Shown here in pieces: positions 19,354-32,025 of a stretch of 64,000 nt of DNA (positions are counted from its first letter, which is position 1; each line of letters starts with the position of its first letter). The DNA is from Bowmanella dokdonensis (lineage in GTDB: Bacteria > Pseudomonadota > Gammaproteobacteria > Enterobacterales > Alteromonadaceae). Below the pieces are notes generated by a model that saw only the letters and a program-made list of their open reading frames with translations, was not told where the DNA came from and ran no database searches. The position numbers were made by a program, and so were the translations under genes. The stretch spans positions 229,837 to 293,836 of the forward strand of contig NZ_JAFKCV010000002.1 in assembly GCF_017254865.1 (NCBI RefSeq), written 5' to 3'.

Positions 19354-19650
19354 TTACATCTGGGGTTTGGTATTCTCAACCCGGCTTTTCAGTTTTTGTC
19401 CCGGCCGGAAGGTCACCACGCGCCTCGCCTTGATGGGAATATCTTCACCGGTTTTAGGATTGCGACCAGGCCGCTCATTTTTCTGTCGCAGATCGAAATT
19501 ACCGAAACCCGACAGCTTAACCTGCTCTCCTGATTCCAGTGCTTCCCTGACTTCCTCAAAGAAAGACTCCACCAGATCCTTTGCATCGCGTTTGTTAATG
19601 CCCAGCTTTTCGAACAAATGTTCTGCCATATCGGCTTTGGTCAGCGCCAT
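19354..19650 (-). CDS. ihfA: Integration host factor subunit alpha
   Basis: 98 residues (E. coli IhfA 99). IHF alpha pairs with IHF beta to bend DNA sharply at specific sites. [28 protein letters not shown], the beta-arm region [27 protein letters not shown] and the intercalating Pro are all present. It follows pheT by 4 bp, the classic pheST-ihfA arrangement. Confidence 0.97.
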   Translation of the reverse strand: MALTKADMAEHLFEKLGINKRDAKDLVESFFEEVREALESGEQVKLSGFGNFDLRQKNERPGRNPKTGEDIPIKARRVVTFRPGQKLKSRVENTKPQM

Positions 19651-19654
19651 AAAC

Positions 19655-22042
19655 TCAATCCCTCAGAGATGCCCCAAAATGTTCTGACAAGGCTGCCAGA
19701 ATTCTCTCTACCACAGCTTGAATCTCATGCTCTTCAAGGGTTCTCGCTGGGTCCTGCAGAGTCAAGGAAACGGCCAGGCTCTTGTGACCTTCGGCTATCC
19801 CTTTACCTCTGTATACGTCGAACAAGTTTAGGCCAACTAGTTGATTTCCGCCAAATTTTTCTATGCAACCAAGTATGTCAGAGACAGTATGACTATCCTC
19901 GACCACTAATGCAATGTCACGGCGATTCGACGGATAGCGGGAAATCTCCTTAGCCTTAGGCAAAGCTCGCTGGCAGAGCGCCTCCTGCTCCAGTTCAAAC
20001 ACAAAAGTACGACCATTGAGTTTAAGTGCTTTTTCGAACTGCGGGTGAATAGCCCCCAGCAGGCCAACCTGCCTGTCATGCAAATACACGGCCGCAGCCT
20101 GTCCCGGGTGCAGTGCCGAATGCGCAACGGCCTTGAAACTGAAAGCCGATGGGTTTGCCGTAGTCGCGATCAGGGCCTCGACTGCAGCCTTGACATCAAA
20201 GAAGTCCACCGCCACCGAAGGTATATCCCAATGCTCCGCCTGACGCTGACCTGCCAGCACGCCGGCAATAACGGGTTGCTGTCTGACCCCAGCGGTCTCA
20301 GCCACATCAGGCAAAAAGCGCAGCCCTGTCTCAAACAGAGCCAGTTGAGATTGCTGACGTTTCTGATTGTAGGAAACCGCCTGCAGTAGCCCTGGCCATA
20401 AACTTACCCGCATAGAGGACATTTCAGTGGAAATGGGATGGGGCAGCACCAACGGTTTTATATTCGGGAACAGGCTGTCCTGCACCTTAGGATCCACGAA
20501 GGAATAGGTAATGGCCTCCTGAAATCCCTGACCAATCAAACGCTGTTTGAGAAACATCAGGGGCGTATTCTGCTCCTGATGTCTGGACATTTTGAGCCGG
20601 GCCGTTGGCGATACATGGGGAATATTGTGGTAGCCATGAACCCGGGCGACCTCCTCAATCAAATCCTCTTCAATGGCGATATCAAAACGATAGCTGGGAA
20701 CCTCTGCGTGCCAGGTATCCTTGTCGAAGCGCACTGCCAGCCCAAGCCTCTGCAGAATATCTGTCACCCGCTCACTCTCGATATGGATGCCAATCAACCG
20801 ATCCAGCCGGGTCCTTCTCAGTTGGACCTGCCTTTTTGCCGGCAACTGCGCCTCGCTGACGGCTTCAACAATTGGCCCGGCCTGGCCGCCGACGATTTGC
20901 AACAGCAGCTCTGTGGCTCTTTCCATGGCATCCCGTTGTAAACTGGGATCTACGCCTCTTTCATAGCGATGGGAAGCATCGGTGTGCAAACCGTATTGAC
21001 GGGCGCGCCCCTTGATAGCCTCAGGGCTGAAGAAAGCGCTCTCAAGGAAGATATTGCGACTTTTTTCTGTAACCCCTGAGTCCTTACCACCAAAGATACC
21101 AGCCATAGCCAGCGCCTTGTTCCTGTCGGCAATCACCAGCGTGTCACCGTTGAGTACGACTTGCTCCCCGTCCAGCAACACCAGTTTTTCACCCTGCTCG
21201 GCCAATCTGACATGGATGTCCCCCTCCAGGGTATCGTTGTCAAAGGCATGCATCGGATGACCGAGTTCGATAAGCAGATAGTTGGTCACATCCACTACAG
21301 GATCGATACTGCGAACGCCACTTCGACGCAGGCGCTCCTTCATCCATACGGGGGTTACCGCGTCCATGTCAATATTCTCAATTACCCGTCCCAGATACCT
21401 GGGACAGGCCGCGGGTGCATCCAGATGGACAGTGCGACTCTTCTCAATCACTGCGGGGATGGGCTTAATGGCCGGCATGGAGACACTGGCCTGATTGAGC
21501 ACTCCCACTTCACGGGCGATTCCTTTGATGCCCAGGCAATCGGCCCGATTAGGGGTCAGATCCACCTCGATGCTCACGTCGTCCAGTTGCAGATAGTCGC
21601 GAATATCGGTCCCCACGGGAGCCTCCCCAGGCAATTCGATAATACCTGCATGATCTTCTGACAGGCCCAGTTCCGAGGCGCTGCACAGCATGCCATGGGA
21701 GGGTTGTCCACGCAGCTTGGCCTTTTTGATCTTGAAATCACCGGGCAGCACGGCGCCCACCACCGCCACGACCACCTTCAGACCCTGGCGACAATTTGGT
21801 GCACCGCAGACTATGTCCAGCGGGGCTTCGCCACCGACATTTACCCTGGTTACCTGCAGCTTGTCAGCATCGGGGTGCGGGCCACATTCCATAACCTCCC
21901 CCACCAGTACACCAGAAAATTCCGGAGCCACAGGTTCCAGCGAATCCACTTCCAGTCCGGCCATGGACAACTGTTCTGACAGTTGCTCACTGCTGATGGC
22001 CGGATTCACCCATTCTCTTAACCATTTTTCACTGAATTTCAT
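19655..22042 (-). CDS. pheT: Phenylalanyl-tRNA synthetase beta subunit
   Basis: 795 residues, identical in length to E. coli PheT. It starts [12 protein letters not shown], has the tRNA-binding OB-fold (about 40-150, [23 protein letters not shown]), B3/B4 editing domain ([11 protein letters not shown]), B5 domain and the C-terminal anticodon-binding domain ([14 protein letters not shown]). It forms the alpha2-beta2 enzyme with PheS, 14 bp upstream. Confidence 0.97.
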   Translation of the reverse strand: MKFSEKWLREWVNPAISSEQLSEQLSMAGLEVDSLEPVAPEFSGVLVGEVMECGPHPDADKLQVTRVNVGGEAPLDIVCGAPNCRQGLKVVVAVVGAVLPGDFKIKKAKLRGQPSHGMLCSASELGLSEDHAGIIELPGEAPVGTDIRDYLQLDDVSIEVDLTPNRADCLGIKGIAREVGVLNQASVSMPAIKPIPAVIEKSRTVHLDAPAACPRYLGRVIENIDMDAVTPVWMKERLRRSGVRSIDPVVDVTNYLLIELGHPMHAFDNDTLEGDIHVRLAEQGEKLVLLDGEQVVLNGDTLVIADRNKALAMAGIFGGKDSGVTEKSRNIFLESAFFSPEAIKGRARQYGLHTDASHRYERGVDPSLQRDAMERATELLLQIVGGQAGPIVEAVSEAQLPAKRQVQLRRTRLDRLIGIHIESERVTDILQRLGLAVRFDKDTWHAEVPSYRFDIAIEEDLIEEVARVHGYHNIPHVSPTARLKMSRHQEQNTPLMFLKQRLIGQGFQEAITYSFVDPKVQDSLFPNIKPLVLPHPISTEMSSMRVSLWPGLLQAVSYNQKRQQSQLALFETGLRFLPDVAETAGVRQQPVIAGVLAGQRQAEHWDIPSVAVDFFDVKAAVEALIATTANPSAFSFKAVAHSALHPGQAAAVYLHDRQVGLLGAIHPQFEKALKLNGRTFVFELEQEALCQRALPKAKEISRYPSNRRDIALVVEDSHTVSDILGCIEKFGGNQLVGLNLFDVYRGKGIAEGHKSLAVSLTLQDPARTLEEHEIQAVVERILAALSEHFGASLRD

Positions 22043-22056
22043 TCTGCAACCGGGTC

Positions 22057-24545
<2,489 letters not shown>

Positions 24546-24592
24546 ACAGGAAACTGGTTGATTCTCAAAGGTTTCTGGTCGTTCCTATGCTA

Positions 24593-24874
24593 GGGCGTGT
24601 TTATCTTTCATATTGACGCTCTGCTGGAGGCCATGTTTTTGTCCAGCAAGACGGAAAAAATGCCCGGCGCATTTTTTAACAGCTCGGCTGGCCGCTTGTC
24701 GGCGAGTATCAGGGATGATACGAGTAAAAATGGGCCCAGCCTGAAGAGTTGAGGCTAAAAAGCCCTCACTCTGCGTTGCTCCCAACTTGTTTAGATGGCT
24801 AAACGGAATACTCGCGCCTTGATTGAGGGCTTTTTAGCTCTCAACAGAGACCAATATGAAAGATAAACACGCCC
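24593..24874. repeat. MITE-like folded repeat element B
   Basis: A 282-bp second copy of the element A family, between the two HDOD/EAL genes. The 23-bp ends (24593-24615 and 24852-24874) are perfectly complementary. They differ from element A at one base on each arm (TATCTTTC instead of TATCGTTC, matched by GAAAGATA instead of GAACGATA). It has extra hairpins in the middle (AAAAAATGC-GCATTTTTT; GTATCA-TGATAC). Left flank TA, right flank AA, so a target duplication is not intact. The 428-bp gap holds nothing else I can support. Confidence 0.75.
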
Positions 24875-24973
24875 AAGTGTCCATACAACATGTATTTCAG
24901 GCCGAATTTTTGACTGGCAGGAACTTCCGCTTACCAGTCAACTGTCCTGAGAAAAGGGGAAGCCCACTGCCAG

Positions 24974-26212
24974 ATGAAAGTCTATACCGCCCGCCAGGCC
25001 ATTTTGAATCGAAAACAGCAAACCGTTGCATATGAATTGTTTTTCCGTGACGGTGTAGAGAATCTGTTTCCACGTGGGATTGCGCCTGAGGTGGCCACCA
25101 GCAGACTGATGCTCAACCATCATTTCAATGTTGGGTTTCGTACCCTGACACGCAATAAAAAGGCTCTGATCAATTTTTCCCAGCAGAGCCTGCTGGATAT
25201 GACCCCCACTTTGCTTCCTGCCAGGGATATTGTGATTGAAATACTTGAGGACGTGGAGCCATCTCAACAAACCTACCAGGCCTGTCGAAAGCTGTTTCAC
25301 CTTGGATATCGCTTTGCCCTGGATGATTTTGTCTATCATCAGGATTGGGAACCATTTATTAACTTCACCCGCCTGATCAAGTTCGATTTGCAGCGTACTG
25401 GATTTTCGGAGATCAACGCTCTGCTGCCCAGGCTGAGAAAGCGCAAAGGCCTTAAGATACTGGCCGAGAAAGTGGAAACCCAGGAGCAGTTCGCTGAAGC
25501 CAGGGATCTTGGCTTTGACTTTTTCCAGGGGTATTTTTTCTGTAAGCCCGAGATGCTCGAGAATACCGACATTGAGGCCCAGCACCATATGATTCTGGCT
25601 ATCTATCTGGAGGTGCTGCGTCCCAACTTCAGTTACGACAAGCTGACCCTGTACTTTGAGCGTGATCTGTCTCTTTCTTACAAACTGCTGCGCTTTATTA
25701 ATTCCGGCCTGTTTGAACTGAGAGAAACCATCAGCTCGATCAAGCAAGCCCTGGTGTATCTCGGAGAAGAGCAGGCCAGAAAGTTTGTCTGCCTGATTGC
25801 TACCGCCCATCTTGGTGGTCAGAAGCCACTGGAGCTGATCCGCATGTCAATCCTTCGGGGACGCTTCTGCGAATTGATCGCCACCCGCCTTGCAGAGGAA
25901 CGATCCAGTCTGGCCTTTCTGACCGGCCTGTTCTCACTGGTGGATGCCCTGCTGGGAGAGAGAATGCAGGAAGTGCTCAAACGCCTGCCCCTGGAAAAGG
26001 AAGTCAAACAGGCCCTGCTCGGCGAGGAAAACCTTTTCAATGACCTGTTAGAACTGGTCAAGGCCTATGAGTCAGGAAGCTGGTCACGCACCCAGAGCAT
26101 CGCTGAGAAACTGGCCATACGACAGGAGCAGTTACCAGAACTGTATGCCGAAGCCATTAAGTGGTCAGAAGTGATCGAAGCCAGTTCGGATTCAGTGGCG
26201 AATCAAGGCTGA
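24974..26212 (+). CDS. HDOD domain protein with EAL domain (paralogue 2)
   Basis: 412 residues, same layout as the gene at 23331 and clearly a tandem duplicate ([25 protein letters not shown]). The EAL half keeps most catalytic positions: YELF Glu, LINFS Asn, EILED Glu, ALDDF Asp-Asp, KFD Lys-Asp, AEKVET Glu and FFQGYFF Gln. The HDOD domain follows (FERDLSLSYKLLRFINSG). Either it binds c-di-GMP as an effector or it keeps some phosphodiesterase activity; sequence alone cannot decide. It ends at a terminator shared with rplT. Confidence 0.87.
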   Translation: MKVYTARQAILNRKQQTVAYELFFRDGVENLFPRGIAPEVATSRLMLNHHFNVGFRTLTRNKKALINFSQQSLLDMTPTLLPARDIVIEILEDVEPSQQTYQACRKLFHLGYRFALDDFVYHQDWEPFINFTRLIKFDLQRTGFSEINALLPRLRKRKGLKILAEKVETQEQFAEARDLGFDFFQGYFFCKPEMLENTDIEAQHHMILAIYLEVLRPNFSYDKLTLYFERDLSLSYKLLRFINSGLFELRETISSIKQALVYLGEEQARKFVCLIATAHLGGQKPLELIRMSILRGRFCELIATRLAEERSSLAFLTGLFSLVDALLGERMQEVLKRLPLEKEVKQALLGEENLFNDLLELVKAYESGSWSRTQSIAEKLAIRQEQLPELYAEAIKWSEVIEASSDSVANQG

Positions 26213-26217
26213 AAAAG

Positions 26218-26246
26218 AAAACGGGAAGCATCCTGCTCCCCGTTTC
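26218..26246. terminator. Bidirectional terminator (paralogue 2 / rplT)
   Basis: AAACGGGAAGCA / TGCTCCCCGTTT with one wobble pair and a 3-nt loop; on the minus strand TTTTCTTTTT follows, ending the thrS-rplT transcript. Confidence 0.8.
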
Positions 26247-26278
26247 CTAAGAAAGAACTTAAGCTTAATAGTTAAATA

Positions 26279-26635
26279 TTAAGCCAATGCGCCTTTGGCG
26301 GCATTTACCAATGCGCTGAAAGCTGCTTTGTCATGGACGGCGATGTCGGCCAGGATCTTACGATCAATCTCGACGGACGCCTTTTTCAGACCGTTGATGA
26401 AACGGCTGTATGACAAACCATTCTGACGGGCCGCAGCATTAATACGGGCAATCCACAGTTGACGGAATTGACGCTTACGCTGACGACGGTCACGATACGC
26501 ATACTGGCCGGCCTTGGTAACCGCCTGTACGGCAACGCGATACACCCGTGAACGGGCTCCATAGTAACCTTTGGCTTGTTTCAGTACCTTTTTATGACGG
26601 GCACGTGCAACGACACCACGTTTTACTCTTGCCAT
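26279..26635 (-). CDS. rplT: 50S ribosomal protein L20
   Basis: 118 residues, starting [30 protein letters not shown], the canonical L20. It binds 23S rRNA early in assembly and in E. coli represses its own operon by binding mRNA. It follows rpmI by 19 bp. Confidence 0.98.
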   Translation of the reverse strand: MARVKRGVVARARHKKVLKQAKGYYGARSRVYRVAVQAVTKAGQYAYRDRRQRKRQFRQLWIARINAAARQNGLSYSRFINGLKKASVEIDRKILADIAVHDKAAFSALVNAAKGALA

Positions 26636-26654
26636 ATTTTAAGTCTCCTCTCGC

Positions 26655-26852
26655 TTAAGCGTACGGCAACATGCGCTGGATCAACGCAGTATCCGAGTCA
26701 TGGGCCAGTTTTTTGCCACGCAGGTGGCGTTTACGCTTAGAGCTCTTCTTGGTCAGGATGTGACGCAAGTGAGACTGTTTGCTTTTAAAGCGGCCGGAAG
26801 CAGATTTCTTAAAACGCTTCGCGGCTCCGCTATTGCTCTTCATTTTAGGCAT
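26655..26852 (-). CDS. rpmI: 50S ribosomal protein L35
   Basis: 65 residues, [21 protein letters not shown], the canonical L35. It is separated from infC by an 84-bp gap that can fold strongly (see the leader at 26890-26936). Confidence 0.98.
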   Translation of the reverse strand: MPKMKSNSGAAKRFKKSASGRFKSKQSHLRHILTKKSSKRKRHLRGKKLAHDSDTALIQRMLPYA

Positions 26853-26889
26853 CGCTAAAACTCCGCATTGTTTAAGTTACGACAAGGTA

Positions 26890-26936
26890 GTAAGGCGACC
26901 TCGGTGCGCAGTCACCTTGGTACTTGCAGGCCTTAC
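26890..26936 (-). promoter_or_regulatory. Candidate L20-type autoregulatory RNA structure upstream of rpmI
   Basis: On the minus strand, immediately after the infC stop, GTAAGGC (26930-26936) pairs with GCCTTAC (26890-26896), enclosing an inner GGTG/CACC stem. The loop AAGGT can also pair with ACCTT just downstream, giving a possible pseudoknot. No T-tract follows, so it is not a terminator. L20 is known to control rpmI-rplT translation in E. coli through folded mRNA; the assignment here is inference from position and pairing. Confidence 0.45.
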
Positions 26937-27479
26937 TTACCGTTTAGTGGGGGCCATCACCATGATCATCTGTCTGCCTTCCACCCTGTTGGGGAAAGAC
27001 TCGCAGTTGGCAATGTCTTCCAAATCGCCTTTGATGCGATTGAGAAGATCAATACCGATCTCCTGGTGAGCCATTTCACGTCCGCGGAAGCGAATCGTGA
27101 CTTTGGCTTTATCACCCCCTTCAAGAAAGCGACGCAGGTTGCGCAGTTTGACCTGGTAATCGCCTTCATCAGTGCCAGGGCGGAATTTCACCTCCTTGAC
27201 CTGAATTTGCTTAGTTTTTTTCTTCTGCTCTTTCTGAGCTTTGCTCTTTTCGAAAAGGAATTTGCCGTAGTCCATGATTTTACAGACTGGCGGTTCGGCA
27301 TTCGGGCTAATTTCAACCAGATCCAACTGAACTTCTGCCGCAGCTTCCAATGCTCTGGACAGGGGGACTACCCCTACCTGTTCACCATCTCTGCCGATCA
27401 AACGAACTTCTTTTGCTCTTATTTCTTCGTTAATTTGGGCTTTTGCCGAATCTTGGCCCCGATTGTTAGCGCCTTTAAT
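26937..27479 (-). CDS. infC: Translation initiation factor IF-3 (AUU start)
   Basis: Starting at ATT (27477-27479) the frame gives 180 residues, exactly the length of E. coli IF3. GGAGG sits 8 bp upstream. The N-terminus reads [22 protein letters not shown] and continues into [34 protein letters not shown] and [13 protein letters not shown] later TTG would cut off the conserved IN-EIRA segment. The AUU start is the known device by which IF3 limits its own synthesis. It follows thrS by 17 bp. Confidence 0.95.
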   Translation of the reverse strand: MKGANNRGQDSAKAQINEEIRAKEVRLIGRDGEQVGVVPLSRALEAAAEVQLDLVEISPNAEPPVCKIMDYGKFLFEKSKAQKEQKKKTKQIQVKEVKFRPGTDEGDYQVKLRNLRRFLEGGDKAKVTIRFRGREMAHQEIGIDLLNRIKGDLEDIANCESFPNRVEGRQMIMVMAPTKR

Positions 27480-27496
27480 GTGTTATTCCTCCGAAA

Positions 27497-29413
27497 TTAT
27501 TCGATAATCTTGCTAGCGACCTGATGTTTGGCTTTGTGAAGAAACTCGTCAACTGACAGTTTGCCCAGGTCCTCGCCTTTACGCGTCCTTACTGCCACCT
27601 CGCCTGCGTCCATTTCTTTGTCGCCCACGACCAGCATATAAGGCACACGCCTTAAAGTGTGCTCGCGGATTTTAAAGCCTATCTTCTCATTTCTCAAGTC
27701 AGACTTAACGCGAAGGCCAGTTTCATGCAACTTTTTCACCACTTCCCGGGCATATTCGGCCTGATTGTCGGTAATATTCATTACTACCACCTGAGTCGGT
27801 GCCAGCCACATGGGGAAATGTCCGGCGTATTCTTCGGTCAGGATACCAATAAAGCGCTCCAGTGATCCCAACACGGCCCGGTGGATCATCACTGGCGTTT
27901 TCCGCTCACCGTCTTCGGCTACATAAGTACTGCCCAGACGTCCCGGCATGGAGAAGTCCAGCTGCACCGTGCCACACTGCCAGGCTCTGTCCAGACAGTC
28001 ATGCAGGGTAAATTCAATTTTGGGGCCATAGAATGCCCCCTCGCCAGGCAGATACTGGAATTCAATTCCTTTACTCTCCAGCGCCTCGGCCAGAGCTTTC
28101 TCTGCTTTGTCCCAGGCTTCATCTGAACCTACCCGCTTCTCCGGACGGGTCGAAAGCTTGACAACTATTTTGTCAAAACCAAAGGTCTTGTAGGTATCGT
28201 AGATCATATCGATACAACTACCCACTTCGGCAAGGACTTGCTCCTCAGTACAGAAGATATGGGCGTCATCCTGGGTAAAACCCCGCACCCGCATCAGCCC
28301 ATGCAGGGCACCACTGGGTTCGTTACGATGACAGCAGCCGAATTCGGCCATCCGCAGCGGCAGATCCCGGTAAGATTTCAGGCCCTGGTTGAAAATCTGT
28401 ACATGGCCAGGGCAGTTCATCGGCTTAATGGCGTACATCCGCTTTTCCGATTCTGTGATAAACATGTTCTCGGCATATTTGTCCCAGTGGCCTGACTTTT
28501 CCCACAAGGACCTGTCCATCATCAGCGGTCCCTTGACTTCGTCGTATTCGAAGTTGCGCAGCTTTTCGCGAACAAACTTTTCCAGCTCGGTATATATGGT
28601 CCAGCCGTCATTGTGCCAAAACACCATACCTGGAGCTTCTTCCTGCCAATGGAAGAGATCCAGCGCCTTACCAATTTTGCGATGATCACGCTTTTCCGCC
28701 TCTTCGAGGCGTTGCAGGTAGGCCTTTAATTGTTTCTTGTCAGCCCAGGCGGTACCGTAAATACGCTGCAACATTTTGTTATCACTGTTGCCACGCCAGT
28801 AGGCGCCGGCCACTTTCATAATCTTAAAGTGCTGGCAGAAGCGCATGTTAGGCACATGGGGGCCACGGCACATGTCGATATATTCTTCGTGATGGTAGAG
28901 ACCCGGCTGGTCGTCACGGCTGATGTTCTCGTCAAGAATCTCCATCTTGTAAGATTCACCGCGCTGTTCAAAGGTATCGCGCGCCTGTTGCCAACTGACG
29001 ACTTTCTTGATCACATCATAATTGCTGTTAGCCAGTTCCTGCATGCGCTTTTCCAGCCTATCCAGATCGTCCTGGCTGAGGGGACTTTTCATGTCCACGT
29101 CATAGTAAAAGCCATTATCGATAACCGGGCCTATCGCCATTTTGGTATCGGGCCACAATTGTTTGATGGCATGGCCCAGCAAATGGGCGCAGGAATGGCG
29201 GATAATCTCCAGCCCCTCTTCATCCCTGGCGGTGATAATCTGCAACCTGGCGTCAGTGTGGATCAGGTCGCAGGCATCCGCCAGCTTACCATCCACCTTG
29301 CCGGCTATGGTGGCCTTGGCCAGGCCAGGACCGATATCATTGGCCACGTCTAATATGGAAACAGAGTTTTCAAACTGGCGTTGACTGCCATCGGGAAGTG
29401 TAATCAAGGGCAT
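27497..29413 (-). CDS. thrS: Threonyl-tRNA synthetase
   Basis: 638 residues (E. coli 642). N-terminal TGS and editing domains ([16 protein letters not shown], with the HxxxH metal motif), class II core with the zinc Cys in [10 protein letters not shown], motif 2 ([26 protein letters not shown]) and motif 3, then the anticodon-binding domain ([11 protein letters not shown]). AAGGAA precedes the ATG. First gene of thrS-infC-rpmI-rplT. Confidence 0.98.
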   Translation of the reverse strand: MPLITLPDGSQRQFENSVSILDVANDIGPGLAKATIAGKVDGKLADACDLIHTDARLQIITARDEEGLEIIRHSCAHLLGHAIKQLWPDTKMAIGPVIDNGFYYDVDMKSPLSQDDLDRLEKRMQELANSNYDVIKKVVSWQQARDTFEQRGESYKMEILDENISRDDQPGLYHHEEYIDMCRGPHVPNMRFCQHFKIMKVAGAYWRGNSDNKMLQRIYGTAWADKKQLKAYLQRLEEAEKRDHRKIGKALDLFHWQEEAPGMVFWHNDGWTIYTELEKFVREKLRNFEYDEVKGPLMMDRSLWEKSGHWDKYAENMFITESEKRMYAIKPMNCPGHVQIFNQGLKSYRDLPLRMAEFGCCHRNEPSGALHGLMRVRGFTQDDAHIFCTEEQVLAEVGSCIDMIYDTYKTFGFDKIVVKLSTRPEKRVGSDEAWDKAEKALAEALESKGIEFQYLPGEGAFYGPKIEFTLHDCLDRAWQCGTVQLDFSMPGRLGSTYVAEDGERKTPVMIHRAVLGSLERFIGILTEEYAGHFPMWLAPTQVVVMNITDNQAEYAREVVKKLHETGLRVKSDLRNEKIGFKIREHTLRRVPYMLVVGDKEMDAGEVAVRTRKGEDLGKLSVDEFLHKAKHQVASKIIE

Positions 29414-29478
29414 GGAAATTCCTTAACAGTGGTGACGCAAACCAAGCGCCACTTGTTATCAATCAATAAGTTAACAAC

Positions 29479-29545
29479 AAAAAACACCCTGGCGGGTGCT
29501 TTGAGAATGCTATCGTTCGTAAAAAAATGTCTGCTACTATCAGAC
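29479..29545 (-). promoter_or_regulatory. thrS leader with two successive terminator-like hairpins
   Basis: On the minus strand GTCTG/CAGAC (29529-29545) is followed by ATTTTTTT, and about 25 nt later CACCC/GGGTG (with flanking A/T and G-T pairs) is followed by TTTTTTG. Both lie between the candidate promoter and the thrS start, about 65 nt before the ATG. The second has the shape of an attenuator. E. coli thrS is controlled by synthetase binding to a tRNA-like leader; I could not recognise that fold here. Confidence 0.5.
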
Positions 29546-29553
29546 CAGTCGCA

Positions 29554-29582
29554 ACTATATCCACTTAGCCTGTCAGATGCAA
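29554..29582 (-). promoter_or_regulatory. Candidate sigma-70 promoter for thrS
   Basis: Minus-strand TTGCAT - 17 bp - TATAGT. The -35 box overlaps the ATG of the divergent START-domain gene, so transcription of the two genes may interfere. Confidence 0.4.
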
Positions 29583-30233
29583 TTTCCAATCCTCCTCGTT
29601 CTGTTGCTTTGTTCCTTCTGCAGCCTGGCGCAATGCGATCGGGATGCAGAGAACTGGACCCTCAGCCGTCAAGGTGATCAGGTGGACGTTTACCGGCGCA
29701 TGCACCCTGAGCGTGGGTTGCAAGTCATGGCCGTCACACGGCTTAAGACAGATCTCAGTGCCATGATTCTGCTGCTCAGAGACACGGTGCAGGGACCGAA
29801 ATGGATAGCCAATGCAAAAAACGTCACGCTGCTGGCCCGACCCGAACCTAATAAAGATCTGGTCCGGACCCTGTTTAATGCCCCTTGGCCGGTCAGTGAT
29901 CGGGATATGGTCACTTTATCAGAGTACCGACAGGATCAGCGCTCCCTGATATTGAGAATTGATGTTGAGGATGCCTCGGACCAGCATCCGTTGCAGCCAG
30001 GCGTCGTCAGAATGGAAGAGGTCTCGGGCTTCTGGCAACTCACTCCCCAATCCGACCAAATGGTGGAGATCTGTTATCAGGGCAGCGGCAGAGCCGGTGG
30101 TAAGCTACCCGGGTGGCTGTCCAGGGATCTATTGATGGACGGCATATTCGAAACCATGCAGGGGCTCAGAGAACAGTTGCCGTTACATCGCTATCAGAAT
30201 AAGCCGCTGCGTGATATTCAGGAGCCCGAATAA
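29577..30233 (+). CDS. START domain protein, exported
   Basis: 218 residues: signal peptide (MQFPILLVLLLCSFCSLA, 1-18) and a START/Bet-v1-like lipid-binding fold (about 25-205; WTLSRQGDQVDVYRR, PWPVSDRDMVTLSEY, GSGRAGGKLPGWLSR). PWPxxxRD is characteristic of START proteins, which hold a hydrophobic ligand in a deep pocket. Probably periplasmic; the ligand is unknown. Divergent from thrS. No good Shine-Dalgarno sequence is seen before the ATG. Confidence 0.8.
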   Translation: MQFPILLVLLLCSFCSLAQCDRDAENWTLSRQGDQVDVYRRMHPERGLQVMAVTRLKTDLSAMILLLRDTVQGPKWIANAKNVTLLARPEPNKDLVRTLFNAPWPVSDRDMVTLSEYRQDQRSLILRIDVEDASDQHPLQPGVVRMEEVSGFWQLTPQSDQMVEICYQGSGRAGGKLPGWLSRDLLMDGIFETMQGLREQLPLHRYQNKPLRDIQEPE

Positions 30234-30319
30234 CAAGATTGAGAAAATTGTCTTGTGCGCTTAACAATTTCAACTTGTGTTCCATACTAAGACAATGCTC
30301 GGGCCAGTCTGGCGGGATC

Positions 30320-31180
30320 ATGTGGCACTTTATCAGTGAACAAATCAGTGAAGAGCTTGGCAAGGATTTCATCTGTGACGATATCCGGCAGCTTCATGAA
30401 CAATTTCATACCAGGGCATTTCGCGTATCGGATGACCGGCACAGGTTCTTTGTCAAAGTGGCGGATGCCGCGAATCTGCACAGGCTGCAAGCCGAGGCCC
30501 AGGGGCTGGAACACCTTCGCCTGGACGAGGCGCTGAAAATTCCAACCGTTATCTGCTCCGGCAAAGTTTCACAACACAGTTTTCTGGTTCTGGAATACCT
30601 GAATATGCAGGAAGGCTCTGTGCAAAGCTGGCAGATTTTCGGTCAGGCCCTGGCCAGACTGCACCAACGTGATCAACAGCAGATGTATGGCTGGCAGGAA
30701 GACAATTACATCGGTGCCACCCCTCAGCCGAACGGGTGGCAGAAAAAGTGGCCCCAGTTCTTTGCTGAACAGCGTATAGGCTATCTGTTGCAGTTGCTGA
30801 TAGAAAAACAAGTTCTTGACGTAAAGATCGATAAGGTGGTTGAGGCCATCAAAGCCGTATTAGCCGGTCACAGTCCGGCCCCCAGCCCCCTGCATGGGGA
30901 TCTGTGGCAAGGCAATACCGGCTTCTGGAGAGGTAAGCCGGTAATGTTTGATCCCGCTTTTTACTACGGGGACAGAGAAACCGATATTGCCATGACAGAG
31001 CTCTTTGGACGTTTTCCCGAAGCTTTTTACCAGGGCTATGAAGAAGTATGGCCGCTTGAGGATGATTACCAGTACCGCAAACCCGTTTATCAGCTCTACC
31101 ATATACTTAATCATGCCTTGCTGTTTGGCGGGCAGTATGTGCAATCAGCCAATATGCAGTTGCAAAATCTGGATAGTTGA
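30320..31180 (+). CDS. Fructosamine/ketosamine kinase family protein
   Basis: 286 residues, exactly the length of E. coli YniA. An aminoglycoside-phosphotransferase-like fold: N-lobe with FRVSDDRHRFFVKVADA and catalytic loop PSPLHGDLWQGNTGF followed by FDPAFYYGDRETD. Family members phosphorylate protein-bound ketosamines to start deglycation, or ribulosamines. The start MWHFISEQ is used; an upstream frame to 30239 lacks similarity. Confidence 0.88.
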   Translation: MWHFISEQISEELGKDFICDDIRQLHEQFHTRAFRVSDDRHRFFVKVADAANLHRLQAEAQGLEHLRLDEALKIPTVICSGKVSQHSFLVLEYLNMQEGSVQSWQIFGQALARLHQRDQQQMYGWQEDNYIGATPQPNGWQKKWPQFFAEQRIGYLLQLLIEKQVLDVKIDKVVEAIKAVLAGHSPAPSPLHGDLWQGNTGFWRGKPVMFDPAFYYGDRETDIAMTELFGRFPEAFYQGYEEVWPLEDDYQYRKPVYQLYHILNHALLFGGQYVQSANMQLQNLDS

Positions 31181-31245
31181 CAACCTTGGCATTGGTGAGG
31201 TGAATTCCCCATACTGGCAGCCTGGAAACACACTATCTCAAACAA

Positions 31246-31986
31246 ATGACTAAAGTCGCTTTTATTACCGGCAGCGCCAGGCGCCTGGGGGCTTGCACAG
31301 CCAACTATTTACACGAACAGGGTTATAACCTTGTTCTGCATTATCATCAGTCCCACCAAGAGGCAGAACAACTCCTGCACTCCCTGAACAAACGCCGAAG
31401 CGGGCGGGCCAAACTGGTGCAAGGTGATCTTTGCCAAATGCAGAGTCTGCAGCGTATTGGCACACAGGCTCTGGAAGCTTTCGAGCGGCTCGATGTCCTG
31501 ATCAATAATGCCTCCAGCTTTTATCCTACACCCATGGGGAGTATCCATCTGGATGACTGGCACAATCTGGTGGGGAGTAATATGCAGGCACCTTTGTTTC
31601 TGAGCCAGGCACTGTTGCCGGCACTCAGGGAGGCGCGTGGCAATATTGTTAATATGGTGGATATTCATGCAGAAAGACCACTCAGACACCATACTCTGTA
31701 TTGTATGGCCAAATCCGCCCTGATCAGTATGACCCATTCATTGGCTCTGGAGTTGGCCCCCAGGGTTCGTGTGAATGCGGTGGCACCGGGTGCCATACTC
31801 TGGCCCGACAACCCAATGCAAGTGGCCGAAAAGGACATGATCCTGGCACAAATCCCGCTGGCCAGACTGGGTAATGAAGAGGCCATCGCCAAGGCCATTG
31901 CTTTTCTGCTCGATGCAGATTACGTGACCGGGCAAGTTCTCAAAGTTGATGGTGGTCGAAGTCTTTATTCCGGTGACCGGCTCTGA
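31246..31986 (+). CDS. Pteridine reductase (FolM-type SDR)
   Basis: 246-residue short-chain dehydrogenase. TGSARRLG (8-15) is the Arg-containing dinucleotide motif typical of pteridine reductases, which use NADPH; NNASSFYPTPMG and YCMAKSAL give the catalytic Ser/Tyr/Lys region. Such enzymes reduce dihydromonapterin or dihydrobiopterin, and dihydrofolate weakly. The gene lies after the kinase gene with a 65-bp gap. Confidence 0.85.
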   Translation: MTKVAFITGSARRLGACTANYLHEQGYNLVLHYHQSHQEAEQLLHSLNKRRSGRAKLVQGDLCQMQSLQRIGTQALEAFERLDVLINNASSFYPTPMGSIHLDDWHNLVGSNMQAPLFLSQALLPALREARGNIVNMVDIHAERPLRHHTLYCMAKSALISMTHSLALELAPRVRVNAVAPGAILWPDNPMQVAEKDMILAQIPLARLGNEEAIAKAIAFLLDADYVTGQVLKVDGGRSLYSGDRL

Positions 31987-32025
31987 CCACTGTCAAAGAA
32001 TTGTAATCAATCCAGCGAGGTATCG

